Shown: positions 1-7,964, counted from the first letter of the stretch. The stretch: 64,000 bases of DNA from Chitinophaga nivalis (GCF_025989125.1 NZ_JAPDNR010000001.1:3950301-4014300); one strand, 5' to 3'. Made by a program: numbers and translations. Notes: a model not told the origin generated them from the sequence alone.

Positions 1-469
1 TGTTGTCTAATTCATTGGCTATTATAGCAAATAAATTGGTTATGATTTCTTTTTCTTTTGCCGATAGAAATAAGGCTTCTGAAACATCGTAAGAGAAAAA
101 GCCATATTGATTTATTGTGCTTCCTAACGGATAATTTCGGATAAAGTCTGAATGGAAATACAAAGCAATCCCTTCATAGCTTTCTATGTCTTCCGGTGGA
201 AAAACGATTTGTTTTGGCTTCAAAAATGCTAATCCGCCTTCTTCAAAATCATAATATCCTTGTCCGTATTTTATCTGTCCTGTGAATGTAGGTTTAAAGG
301 AAATTTTGTAAAAATCAAGACTTACTTTTTGCCCCTTTGGAAACATTTCAATCGGAACATTATTATAATCAACCAATGCAATCAGTGGGTGCAATGGTGC
401 AGGAACTCCCAAGAGACGCACCAATTGCGAAATACTTTTAATGTGATTGATGTTAGATTGTTGTTGCAT
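1..469 (-). CDS. AraC-family transcriptional regulator, N-terminal part (cut by window edge)
   Basis: This reading frame starts at the ATG complementary to 467-469 and runs open to base 1, so only about 156 residues are visible. The translation begins MQQQSNINHIKSISQLVRLL and continues with a beta-rich segment (LHPLIALVDY, SLDFYKISFK, YGQGYYDFEEGGLAFLKP, ALYFHSDFIRNYPLG). That is the usual N-terminal sensor half of Bacteroidota AraC regulators. The DNA-binding C-terminus would lie outside the window. The gene follows the SDR gene by 19 bases on the same strand and probably belongs to the AKR-SDR-AraC operon, which it may control. I infer the family from the pattern of the sensor half only; the HTH is not visible. 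Confidence 0.8.
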   Translation of the reverse strand, partial: MQQQSNINHIKSISQLVRLLGVPAPLHPLIALVDYNNVPIEMFPKGQKVSLDFYKISFKPTFTGQIKYGQGYYDFEEGGLAFLKPKQIVFPPEDIESYEGIALYFHSDFIRNYPLGSTINQYGFFSYDVSEALFLSAKEKEIITNLFAIIANELDN

Positions 470-488
470 TTTTTGTTTACGAATTTAA

Positions 489-1226
489 TCAATTTTGTTT
501 TGACGGACGAATAACAATGTCGCCAATTTCAACATCGTCAGGTTGGCTGATAGCATAAATGACAGCATTGGCAATGGCTATGGGATCTATAGCAATTACT
601 TCCATTCCTTTTTGAATAGTTACTTTCATTTCTTCGTTTTTTAGGTTGTTCGCAAAATCTGTTTTCACAAAGCCTGGCGAAATGCCTGTAATGCGTATGT
701 TTCCGTCTGACTCTTGACGAAACGCTTCTGCAATAGTGCGAATGGCATTTTTAGTTCCTGCATAAACGCCCTGCATTGGGACAATCTTTATTCCTGCCGT
801 TGAAATGATATTGACGATATGTCCCGATTGTTGTTGTTTGAAAATGGGAATTGCAGCCGACATCCCATACAAAACGCCTTTGAGGTTAATGTCAATCATT
901 TCTTCCCAATCATCAATATCCAATTCGTCAATACGGCTTAATTGACTGACACCTGCGTTGTTTACAATGACATCTAATTTTCCGTATTGCTCAACTGCTG
1001 TATTTACCAACCGGACTAAATCGGCTTTATTCTTTACATCAATTTTAGCACAGGTGGCTTCACCACCTGTGCTTTTAATTTCTTCAACAATTTGTTGTAA
1101 TTGTTCTGTTCGCCTTGCACCCAAAACAACCTTTGCACCGGTTTTTGCTAATTCTATTGCAATGGCTTTGCCCATTCCACTACTTGCACCTGTAATAGCT
1201 ATAACTTTCCCTTTAATATTTTGCAT
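489..1226 (-). CDS. SDR-family NAD(P)-dependent oxidoreductase
   Basis: A 245-residue classical short-chain dehydrogenase/reductase of full length for the family. The Rossmann glycine motif TGASSGMG is at residues 12-19, the structural NNAG at 89-92, and the catalytic Ser142, Tyr155 and Lys159 (YAGTK) are all present. It should be a cytoplasmic NAD(P)-linked reductase or dehydrogenase; the substrate cannot be read from the sequence. It lies 13 bases downstream of an aldo/keto reductase and 19 bases upstream of an AraC regulator, all on the minus strand. This looks like a small redox or carbonyl-detoxification operon. Its codons are visibly more AT-rich than those of the operons further right in the window. 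Confidence 0.93.
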   Translation of the reverse strand: MQNIKGKVIAITGASSGMGKAIAIELAKTGAKVVLGARRTEQLQQIVEEIKSTGGEATCAKIDVKNKADLVRLVNTAVEQYGKLDVIVNNAGVSQLSRIDELDIDDWEEMIDINLKGVLYGMSAAIPIFKQQQSGHIVNIISTAGIKIVPMQGVYAGTKNAIRTIAEAFRQESDGNIRITGISPGFVKTDFANNLKNEEMKVTIQKGMEVIAIDPIAIANAVIYAISQPDDVEIGDIVIRPSKQN

Positions 1227-1239
1227 TGATGTTAGCTTT

Positions 1240-2217
1240 TTATTTGTCTATTTGTTTTTCTAAAAATTCAGGATAGCGGTCACCTACAAGTGTAATTCCA
1301 TTTACCGTTGTATCAATTTTTGCAAGTTCATCGGCTGTTAATACAATATTTGTACTGCCAATGTTTTCCTCTAAACGATGCAATTTTGTAGTCCCTGGTA
1401 TTGGTGCTATCCACGGCTTTTGAGCTAATAGCCAAGCTAATGCTAATTGGCCGGTTGTAATATTTTTTTGTTGAGCAATTTCTGAAAGCGCATCTACTAA
1501 AACTAGGTTGGCTTTTATGTTTTCTTCGCTGAAACGAGGAATAATATTTCTACGGTCGATATCCTCTAGTTTTTTGTTTATTATACCTGTGAGGAAGCCT
1601 TTGCCCAAAGGACTGAACGGAACGAAACCAATTCCCAACTCTTCTAAAGTCGGTATGATTTCATCTTCTGGCTCACGCCAAAACAAAGAGTATTCGCTTT
1701 GTAATGCTGATACAGGTTGAATTGAATGTGCTTTTCGGATAGTTTTAGTACTTGCTTCTGATAAACCGAAATATTTTACTTTGCCCTCTTGTATCAGGTC
1801 TTTCACTGTTCCTGCAACATCTTCTATCGGAACATTAGGGTCAACTCTATGCTGATACAACAAATCGATGTAATCTGTTTTTAATCTTTTTAGAGACGCT
1901 TCGGTTACTGCTCTGATAGTTTCGGGTCTGCTGTCTAAACCTACTGCTGGCCTAGCATCTTTACAACCAAATTTTGTTGCGATTACTACATCTTTTCTAT
2001 AAGGCTGTAATGCCTCGCCAACAATTTCTTCATTGGTGTAAGGTCCGTAGGCTTCTGCGGTATCAAAAAATGTGATACCTCTTTCAACCGCGTTGCGTAG
2101 TAATGCTATGGCCTCTTTCTTATCAAGACCTTTACCGTCCAAAAAGTTTAAACCCATACAGCCAAATCCTAATGCGGAAACTTCCAATCCGCTATTTCCT
2201 AATTTTCTTTTTTGCAT
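1240..2217 (-). CDS. Aldo/keto reductase
   Basis: A 325-residue member of the aldo/keto reductase superfamily, of the type that begins with a KRKLGNSGLEVSALGFGCMG strand and helix. The catalytic tetrad is visible as Asp52 and Tyr57 (FDTAEAYGPY), Lys82 (ATKFG) and His123 (LLYQHRVDP). It should reduce carbonyl compounds with NADPH in the cytoplasm. Full length and intact. It is the first gene of the minus-strand AKR-SDR-AraC set. The start is the ATG at 2215-2217, which gives the canonical N-terminus. The upstream 190 bases up to the relic genes are AT-rich and hold the probable promoter, but I could not assign a clear box. Confidence 0.93.
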   Translation of the reverse strand: MQKRKLGNSGLEVSALGFGCMGLNFLDGKGLDKKEAIALLRNAVERGITFFDTAEAYGPYTNEEIVGEALQPYRKDVVIATKFGCKDARPAVGLDSRPETIRAVTEASLKRLKTDYIDLLYQHRVDPNVPIEDVAGTVKDLIQEGKVKYFGLSEASTKTIRKAHSIQPVSALQSEYSLFWREPEDEIIPTLEELGIGFVPFSPLGKGFLTGIINKKLEDIDRRNIIPRFSEENIKANLVLVDALSEIAQQKNITTGQLALAWLLAQKPWIAPIPGTTKLHRLEENIGSTNIVLTADELAKIDTTVNGITLVGDRYPEFLEKQIDK

Positions 2218-2409
2218 AATTCTATTTTTAATTGTTTCTTAAACTGACTTAAATTTCAAGTACAAAATTCTTGATTGCCGCTCTATAAAAAGTAGTTGGA
2301 TTGGTAATTGTTGTAGTCAGATTTTCCACCAACCACCATTTGAACAATTAACCTGTACCTGTTACACATTCAGATAGACCGCATCAAAATCAGCTGCGCC
2401 ATCAGTAAG

Positions 2410-2694
2410 ATGCATATCTACTTTCGCTGTTCCGGTATTATTGTTAGGTGCACGAATTTTCTCGCAAATCCTAATCTTAAGGAACTTTCTGAATTTTATG
2501 ATTCGGGAATCCGTAATGCAACACATCATAAGGCATCAAGGGCTGAAAAGGAAGATCAGGAAATTATGCTTAAAACAGGTAAGGGAGGAAAGACTGAGAG
2601 GAAACTTAGCCTGGTTGAATATATTGCTCACTGCAATGAGCTTTTTGCAAGGTGTTTGATTATCTTTAATGTCATGTACAAGTTAACCAGCTAA
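2410..2694 (+). pseudogene. Unrecognised gene fragment
   Basis: A 94-codon frame that I cannot assign to a family. Its middle and end (NPNLKELSEFYDSGIRNATH, then a basic stretch, then LVEYIAHCNELFARCLIIFN) have the amphipathic look of real protein, whereas the first 25 residues do not. This suggests the C-terminal remnant of a larger gene that lost its 5' part. The RNATHH string loosely resembles the RX4-6H motif of HEPN domains, but that is too short to call. It sits at the left edge of a run of transposase relics, so truncation by a mobile element is plausible. Confidence 0.3.
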
Positions 2695-2835
2695 TGTGAT
2701 GTCACATTTCTTACTGGGAGCAAAGCTAAAATGTAAGGATGCAGCAAAGCTTTGTACTCATTGTTTTCAATGCTTTATTTATGGAAATCATGACTTTGGT
2801 TGACAGTTTTTGCCTTGTCAATCAAATGTCTAAAT

Positions 2836-3114
2836 ATGAGTCCAAAGGAACTATCAGATATTCGTAAAAAGTTTAGGATAATTCAATACGGCCAAGAGCC
2901 AGGAAATGTGTCAAAAACCTGTCGATACTTTGACATATCTAAGGAAACCTACTATAAATGGAACAAAGACTATGAAAGTGAAGGAGAAAGCGCCTTAATT
3001 AATAGTAAATCTTGTCCTGAAAATCTGAAGCTACGTATTGCAGGTGAGATTGAAGCGCGGATTATACACTTAAGAACCACCTACTATTTGGGGCAATTGC
3101 GAATATAATGGTAT
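2836..3114 (+). pseudogene. IS481-type transposase, N-terminal remnant
   Basis: From the ATG at 2836 the frame reads MSPKELSDIRKKFRIIQYGQ and continues with NVSKTCRYFDISKETYYKWN and INSKSCPENLKLRI. This is the N-terminal helix-turn-helix module of IS481-family transposases. The frame is stopped at 3106-3108, after GQLRI. The two codons after the stop still read Trp-Tyr, as intact relatives do at this place, so the stop is a recent point mutation in an older relic. Beyond about 3115 the similarity ends and the DDE catalytic domain is absent, so it cannot encode an active transposase. I recognised the family by sequence pattern and did not search for it. Confidence 0.75.
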
Positions 3115-3273
3115 ATGCCAAGTAATAAACTAAAGGATTTTTTATGCATCTTCCTCTGATACTTAGTTATCATATACATATGCTTGAAGCCTCCTTAAAT
3201 ACATAAGAAAGTTCGGAAAAGTACCAGCGGGATCGTTGGAATGAGATTGACTTCAGTAGGTCAGGTTATTTCC

Positions 3274-3330
3274 GCTAGTTTTCGAAGATCAGAAACAAAA
3301 AGGTTCGAGTTTTGTACCATAGGGATCACA
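3274..3330 (+). repeat. Dispersed motif, copy A
   Basis: A stretch of 57 bases that recurs at 5789-5845 with roughly four fifths identity. The best conserved part is CAAAAAGGTTCGA followed by TTTTGTA(C/G)CATA. A shortened relative lies near 36436-36490. This copy is followed immediately by a strong hairpin. It may be the end of a mobile element or an attachment site. Confidence 0.6.
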
Positions 3331-3340
3331 GACAACTTAC

Positions 3341-3376
3341 AAACCTCCACGCAAGGCGTGGAGGTTTTGTTTTTTA
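3341..3376 (+). terminator. Rho-independent terminator-like hairpin
   Basis: A perfect 12-bp stem (AAACCTCCACGC at 3341-3352 with GCGTGGAGGTTT at 3356-3367), a 3-base loop, then TGTTTTTTAG. It follows motif copy A and separates the plus-strand IS481 relic from the minus-strand IS3 relic. Confidence 0.8.
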
Positions 3377-3384
3377 GTTGAGTG

Positions 3385-3830
3385 TTTAGTCGGGTTCCTT
3401 TTGAATAACCCTGATTTAAATATCCCGGTATTGAATGTTTTCGCTGTCTGTTGTACCATATTTCGATGAACTCAAATCGTTCTCTTTTTGGGATCTCAAT
3501 AGCGGCATATGCGGTATTGTAACCGTTTTCTGATTTAAGAATCCTGAAGAAATTCTACATTACGGCATTATCCTAACAATGCTCCTTTCTGCTCATACTT
3601 TGCTGTACTGGTATGCCTTTGAGTGATTTTCGAAACTCATGACCTGCATATTGTATGCTGCTGTTGGAATGGAATGGAATACCATATGCTTAACCACAGA
3701 TCTATTCCTGATAGCCATTTACCATGCGGCAACAATTGTTTCTGCGGCTGTCATACCTGTACTCATAGACCATCCAATGAACATTCAACATCTGGTGATG
3801 AAATGGAGAAAAGTTAATGGGCCTTATTGA
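3385..3830 (-). pseudogene. IS3-family transposase (OrfB) remnant
   Basis: Read on the minus strand, this region carries the C-terminal rve/DDE part of an IS3-type transposase in pieces. First comes FIGWSMSTGMTAAETIVAAW, then after a stop and a frameshift HSNSSIQYAGHEFRKSLKG, PVQQSMSRKEHC, a stop, DNAVM, a stop, NFFRILKSENGYNTAYAAIE and WYNRQRKHSIPGYL. Intact relatives have HSDRG and DNAxxE at these places. Here the Asp is Asn and the Glu codon is a stop, so two catalytic positions are lost as well as the frame. It is a decayed insertion sequence; I could not define terminal inverted repeats. Confidence 0.8.
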
Positions 3831-3995
3831 GAAGGAAGGAGTATGTTAATAGGTCTGTTTTAACTACACCCTTGAAGTATTTACAGACAATATCCCGGAT
3901 CGGTTCTTTTGTGGATAGTGATGATTAAGCATGGAGGTATTTGTGCAGATTTGTAATATCTATCAACAAGTTATGCTATCAACATCGTCTAATAA

Positions 3996-4178
3996 ATGAA
4001 CCATCAAACCTATCCACCCCACCAGGACTTAGCAACATGGGTCGAATGTTATCGGACATTGGAAAGTCCGAAAGAAAAGACACCTGAAAAAAACATCATC
4101 GTTCCTGATGGCTCTATGAAAATGATTTTTCACTATGGTGATTTGTATAAACAATACACCGAAGACGGAAATAGTTGA
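3996..4178 (+). pseudogene. AraC-family regulator fragment (DUF6597-like N-terminus)
   Basis: A 60-codon frame with HQDLATWVECYRTLESP and IIVPDGSMKMIFHYGDLYKQ. This is the start of the N-terminal DUF6597-type ligand domain found in many Bacteroidota AraC regulators, which are normally about 260-280 residues long. The frame stops after EDGNS, in the middle of that domain, and no HTH follows in any plus frame nearby. I therefore call it a truncated gene. It may have been cut by the insertion sequences to its left. Confidence 0.6.
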
Positions 4179-4493
4179 TTGGTCTGTCTTGGCGCCGGTT
4201 TTTATGAGTGTAAAACTGAATAAATAGTATAGGTTTTAAAAGTGCCGGAAGATATCCCGAATACTATCGGGACGCCTTCTTACAAAGGAGACTTATACCA
4301 TTGTGTTGTATCTGTTTGACTGCTGTCATACTGCATTTGTGCTCTGCTACATTTGTATCTATCAAAGATAACGTGTAGAGCTGTTCATACTCCCTGTACT
4401 CCTGATGTTATGGTTTACAAAGCATATCTGCAACCTGCCATGTTGACGAAAATACGATAGCACAATTTTGTTAATTATTTAAAAAAATACACT
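4179..4493. other. Stretch without a gene
   Basis: About 315 bases between the AraC fragment and the broken lipoprotein gene. I see no convincing coding frame, RNA gene or repeat. The last bases before 4494 are AT-rich and probably held the promoter of the lipoprotein gene. Confidence 0.4.
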
Positions 4494-4965
4494 ATGAAGT
4501 ACTTTGTTAAGATGTTTTTGTGTGCGCTGGTGATGGCCAGCCCCCTCCTGATGGTATCCTGTAAAAAAGAAGGACAGGGAGCGGGACAAATTGCTAAAAT
4601 GGTCATTCCTGAGGATGTAGAGAAGAAGATTAAGGCCCAGGGATTCAGTACCCGGAACATTAGCAAAGTAACAGGTGGGTATGTGGTGGAAGGAAATATT
4701 TTCTTATCCGAAGCTGCCCTGAATGAGGGCACATTTTCTCCTGCCAGGCGTACTGCCCAGGGAGAGTAATCCAGCTCCCATAACCTGGTTTCAGGGTTAC
4801 CCCGCACCATCATTGTTTCCGTAAGTAATCTGCCGGGCGCCTATACGGCGGCTACAGATGTCGCCATCGCACGTTACAATGCGTTGAATCTGCAACCTGG
4901 AATTTTCTACGGTAGCCAGCGGAAGAGAAATAGACATTAAGATCAGGGTCCAACGGGATCAAAAG
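4494..4965 (+). pseudogene. M57-type (HEIGH) metallopeptidase lipoprotein, broken
   Basis: The gene opens with a lipoprotein signal (MKYFVKMFLCALVMASPLLM then VSCKK), followed by VIPEDVEKKIKAQGFST and GGYVVEGNIFLSEA. This is the typical N-terminus of the dual-action HEIGH metallopeptidases (Peptidase_M57) of Bacteroidota. A TAA interrupts the frame at 4768-4770. The same frame then continues with NLVSGLPRTIIVSVSNLPGA and DVAIARYNALNL, which is again family-like. A further frameshift near 4895 is needed to read EFSTVASGREIDIKI. The zinc-binding HExxH part is missing. The gene is therefore dead or at best makes a 91-residue lipopeptide. Confidence 0.7.
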
Positions 4966-5049
4966 CATAACAACCCTGTACGAAATAAGTGCAGGTTTGT
5001 CGTGCTTTTGATAGACTCGTACTTACCACAATTAATCATTATACAGCGA

Positions 5050-5470
5050 TTATTGCAGCCGGAGAACAGCCGAAAGAATGACAGGCCGCGTTGCTACCTG
5101 TCGCAGAGATCGGGCGGGGCAGCTCCACGCAGGCCCCAAGCCGCAAAGTTCGAACGGGCCGCCTTTGGCATCCCGTTCAGGGAGATGGTATAGACGTTGC
5201 CACCTGTACGTGGAGATGGGGTGGGGCTGCTCTCCGTAGGCTCCATCCGCGGAGATTGAACGGGCCGCCTTCGGTATCCCGTTCGCTGATTCGGAACGGA
5301 TCTTCGCTCCGTTAGCGAGCGGTGTTTTCGCTGCGCAAAAACCGCTCGCCCCTTTACTCCCGGTGGTAGCAAAGGGGATTAATGCAGCGGAGATTGTAAC
5401 GGATTGGTAACGGGCAGCTACGCTACCCGTCCTTGTAGACGAAACAGACGACATTGCCATCTGTTCAAAG
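5050..5470. other. GC-rich hairpin cluster upstream of mobC, possible oriT relic
   Basis: This stretch is much richer in G and C than its surroundings. It contains a 27-base direct repeat at 5152-5178 and 5258-5284, each with outer GAACGGG and CCCGTTC arms. It also holds inverted repeats AACGGA/TCCGTT (5295-5313), GCGAGCGGT/ACCGCTCGC (5315-5349), CCCCTTT/AAAGGGG (5349-5377) and ACGGGCAGC/GCTACCCGT (around 5410-5430). A cluster of dyads directly upstream of a mobilisation gene is the usual setting of a transfer origin in Bacteroidota plasmids and mobilisable elements. No nic site can be assigned by eye. Confidence 0.4.
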
Positions 5471-5524
5471 ATATCGGGTATTGTAGCAGAGCTGCCAGCC
5501 CTCGAAGATTAAAACGTAGCTGAT

Positions 5525-5878
5525 ATGGAACAGACGGAGGAAAAGAGGAAAGGTAAAGGCGGTAGACCGCCTAAAGCCGTAAGGAAAGAAATACGTACAG
5601 GCGTAAGGTTTACCAAAGCCGAGTATTTTATCGTGAAAGAAAAGGCCATTAAAGCACGTATGCATTACACAGGTTATATCCGTCAGATGGCATTGTTTGG
5701 AAGCGTTACAGCCCATTTAACGAGGAACAGGCGTATATCAAACAACTTAGCAAATAACATCAATCAGGTATCAAATTCGGGTATTTCTGCTAATTTTTGT
5801 AGATCAAATACAAAAAGGTTCGAATTTTGTAGCATAAGGTTCACCACAAGAATATCAAAGGAAATTAAAGCCGCTTAA
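5525..5878 (+). pseudogene. mobC: MobC-like mobilisation protein, frameshifted and truncated
   Basis: The N-terminal half reads GKGGRPPKAVRKEIRTGVRF, FTKAEYFIVKEKAIKARMHY and TGYIRQMALFG. This is the basic ribbon-helix-helix-like start of Bacteroidota MobC relaxosome proteins. After SVTAHLT the frame loses sense (RNRRIS). The next plus frame reads EEQAYIKQLS, exactly what the family has here, and the original frame resumes with NNINQVS. A one-base loss near 5720 and a one-base gain near 5752 therefore compensate each other. From 5789 the frame runs into repeat copy B, so the C-terminus is lost. No relaxase gene follows. Confidence 0.65.
5789..5845 (+). repeat. Dispersed motif, copy B
   Basis: Second copy of the 57-base motif seen at 3274-3330. 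It begins exactly where the MobC-like reading frame ceases to look like MobC, so it marks a recombination junction. The two copies are direct repeats flanking the IS3, AraC, M57 and mob relics. Confidence 0.6.
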
Positions 5879-5905
5879 ATCTTAGGATTTATGCGGCTTT
5901 TCTGC
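5867..5905 (+). terminator. Rho-independent terminator-like hairpin
   Basis: Arms AAAGCCGCTTAAATC (5867-5881) and GATTTATGCGGCTTT (5886-5900) pair with one mismatch and are followed by TCTGCTTTTGG. The same hairpin, with perfect arms, occurs again at 7924-7957. It can serve transcripts from both sides. Confidence 0.75.
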
Positions 5906-6071
5906 TTTTGGTATGAAAAGATAAATCATATCAAAGGAATCTGAAAGGATACTATCTGCATCCATATTACTGTTACAGGGTTATACAGGTTAACGCGCTT
6001 TTACCACTGTACGAAAAAGAGGATAGCAATAGGCAGCTCCAAAAGTAAATCACCTGCTCCCATCGGCCCCA

Positions 6072-6833
6072 TTACATCATCCTGTTATTCACCGCCTGCG
6101 CCAACGCATCCGCAATACTCCCCACTTCTAACCGCTCAAATATCTTCCGTCGATAATATTTCACCGTATCCGGCACTACAAATATCTTTTCCGCGATCTG
6201 GTTGATGGAAAGTCCCTGGGCATACATGCGTAATACTTCCAGTTCTCTGTCTGTAAGTAAAGGTTTACCATTTTTGCTCCATTTCCTTGTTTGCAGGTTT
6301 AGCTGCCAGATGTCGTTACTACCTTGTTTGAATATACGAACATTGCCGGCGTATTGTTGGGAAGAGAGCGATACCACGCACATGGATTTCCAGATTTTTC
6401 CTTCGGTTGTCAGGAAGAGGGGCGTGAGCCGGTGGTTGACCAGTATTTGTTTTCCTGCTTTGGTAAGCAGGTGAAAGTCGTAGGAGATGCTGTACTGCTT
6501 CTTTTCCGGCTCGGGGAGCTGTGCATAAAAATCAAACCCGGCATCGTTGATCGTGGCAAGCATTTCCAGGTCCTGAGGTGGTACATGGCGGAAGTAAAAC
6601 TCATAACCCAGCTGCATCACTTCATCGGCCGTATGGCCACAGAGGAACAGCGGATTGTCCGAAACGTATTCAAATGACATATTCGAATAATCTATTATAT
6701 AGATACTCTCGTAAGAAAGCCGTGCAAACGCCTTCACTACATCCAGATAGTGCTGCCCGCTGAGATCATTGTCAGTGATGTTATCTGGTCTGTTCTTTGT
6801 CAGCAGGGCATGGCCGGGCCTATTTTTCATCAT
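6072..6833 (-). CDS. PAS-LuxR transcriptional regulator
   Basis: About 253 residues when started at the ATG complementary to 6831-6833; a second ATG follows directly. The longer frame to 6881 adds only hydrophobic, unlikely sequence and would run over a palindrome, so I prefer the short start. Residues 30-180 form a PAS-like sensor domain (YIIDYSNMSFEYVSDNPLFL, YDFHLLTKAGKQILVNHRLT). The C-terminus is a LuxR/GerE helix-turn-helix: LTDRELEVLRMYAQGLSINQ, then IAEKIFVVPDTVKYYRRKIF. It probably senses a small molecule and regulates transcription in the cytoplasm. It is divergent from two small membrane protein genes, with a dyad between them. The right end faces the 5867 terminator. Confidence 0.88.
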   Translation of the reverse strand: MMKNRPGHALLTKNRPDNITDNDLSGQHYLDVVKAFARLSYESIYIIDYSNMSFEYVSDNPLFLCGHTADEVMQLGYEFYFRHVPPQDLEMLATINDAGFDFYAQLPEPEKKQYSISYDFHLLTKAGKQILVNHRLTPLFLTTEGKIWKSMCVVSLSSQQYAGNVRIFKQGSNDIWQLNLQTRKWSKNGKPLLTDRELEVLRMYAQGLSINQIAEKIFVVPDTVKYYRRKIFERLEVGSIADALAQAVNNRMM

Positions 6834-6856
6834 AAGTATTAAAATCGCTATAAATT

Positions 6857-6870
6857 TACACTCAAGTGTA
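6857..6870. promoter_or_regulatory. Palindrome TACACT-CA-AGTGTA
   Basis: A perfect 6-2-6 dyad between the divergent LuxR regulator and the small membrane protein gene. It is a candidate operator for the regulator itself, on position only. Confidence 0.4.
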
Positions 6871-6916
6871 GAGGTTTGCAAGCAAAAAGTCGGGATTTTT
6901 GGTGGAAATCCAGATT

Positions 6917-7159
6917 ATGAACCTATCAAGTATTGACACTAAGGAGCTGCTAAAAAGAAAAAGCCGTATTCAGGGAATACTGGCAGGATTCCAGTTACTG
7001 TGCGTGATAATGATCGTTTGTGTACTGATGATTAAAGAAAAGAAGGTGGTGTATATCGCCCCGGTGTTGCCATTGTCGCTGGTCTTTTTACCTTTATTTC
7101 AACAGCTGAAAGCTATTAAGAAAGAGCTGCAATCCCGTGCAGCAACTTCCGCCAAATAA
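6917..7159 (+). CDS. Small two-helix membrane protein
   Basis: Eighty residues when begun at the ATG at 6917 (MNLSSIDTKELLKRKSRIQG). An in-frame ATG 18 bases upstream is also possible. Two hydrophobic helices (ILAGFQLLCVIMIVCVLMI and VYIAPVLPLSLVFLPLF) are separated by a short KEKK loop, and the C-terminus is basic and helical (LKAIKKELQSR). Similar short proteins are common in Bacteroidota and are sometimes labelled redox-active disulfide protein 2. This one has a single Cys, so that label says nothing about function. It is followed after nine bases by a DUF3667 gene and is probably co-transcribed with it. Confidence 0.7.
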   Translation: MNLSSIDTKELLKRKSRIQGILAGFQLLCVIMIVCVLMIKEKKVVYIAPVLPLSLVFLPLFQQLKAIKKELQSRAATSAK

Positions 7160-7168
7160 TTTTTTACT

Positions 7169-7879
7169 ATGAATTGCAAATCATGTAACGCGGCTGTTGC
7201 TGATAAGTATTGTGGACACTGCGGCAATCCGATAGCATTGAAGCGGGTGGATAGCCATTATATCATTCATGAGGTGCAGCACGTGCTGCATTTTGAGAAG
7301 GGAATATTGTATACAATCAAGGAGCTGTTGATACGCCCCGGCGTAAATATCAGGAGGTTCCTTACAGAAGACAGGAGTCGGCTGGTGAAACCGGTCATTT
7401 TCCTTATCATATGTTCGCTGTTGTATACGCTGATGACCCATTTCTTTCATATCGAGAAGGACCATTACGTAAGCGACTCCATACGGTACGAAACTTTTGC
7501 GGCCCTCACCACATGGATAGAAGGGCATTACGGCTATGCCAATATCATCATGGGTCTTTTTATCGGCGCCTGGTTGAAATTGTTTATGCGCAAAAGCGCG
7601 TACAATTATTATGAGGTACTGATCATGTTATGTTTCGTGATTGGTACGGGGATGTTGATATATACATTGTTTGCACTGGTGCAGGGAATCAGCGGGAAAA
7701 ATATAAAGCTGGTATCGGAAGTGGTATCGCTGTTATACAGTATGTGGGCCATTGGTCAGATATTGGGAGGGAGGAAGATAAAGGGATATGTTTTATCACT
7801 GGTGGGTTATATATTAGGCATGGGATCGTTCTGGTTGGCAGTGGAATTGTTGGCCTGGATAATAGATCGGTTCAAATGA
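7169..7879 (+). CDS. DUF3667 domain membrane protein with zinc ribbon
   Basis: A 236-residue protein that begins with a four-cysteine zinc ribbon (MNCKSCNAAVADKYCGHCGN). It continues with a DUF3667-type segment (LIRPGVNIRRFLTEDRSRLV, KPVIFLIICSLLYTLMTHFF). At least four further hydrophobic helices follow, as expected for an inner-membrane protein. Function is unknown for the family. It lies nine bases behind the small membrane protein gene, and a strong terminator follows at 7924, so the two probably form a bicistronic unit divergent from the LuxR regulator. Confidence 0.85.
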   Translation: MNCKSCNAAVADKYCGHCGNPIALKRVDSHYIIHEVQHVLHFEKGILYTIKELLIRPGVNIRRFLTEDRSRLVKPVIFLIICSLLYTLMTHFFHIEKDHYVSDSIRYETFAALTTWIEGHYGYANIIMGLFIGAWLKLFMRKSAYNYYEVLIMLCFVIGTGMLIYTLFALVQGISGKNIKLVSEVVSLLYSMWAIGQILGGRKIKGYVLSLVGYILGMGSFWLAVELLAWIIDRFK

Positions 7880-7923
7880 TTAAGTATGGCGCAGTCATCC
7901 CGGCGGGCCATTCAAAGAAAATT

Positions 7924-7964
7924 AAAGCCGCTTAAATCACTCGATTTAAGCGGCTTTTCCGCTT
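7924..7964. terminator. Bidirectional terminator-like hairpin
   Basis: Perfect 15-bp arms AAAGCCGCTTAAATC (7924-7938) and GATTTAAGCGGCTTT (7943-7957), a 4-base loop, then TCCGCTTTT. It lies between the plus-strand DUF3667 gene and the minus-strand operon ending at 8000. Its sequence nearly duplicates the hairpin at 5867-5900. Confidence 0.85.

Noticed and set aside
3302..3318. GGTTCGAGTTTTGTACC resembles a tRNA T-arm
   Set aside because: No acceptor stem, D-arm or anticodon arm can be built around it; the same holds for the copy at 5817.
5050..5460. Several long frames on both strands in the GC-rich block
   Set aside because: They arise from low stop-codon frequency in GC-rich hairpin DNA and have no protein-like pattern.
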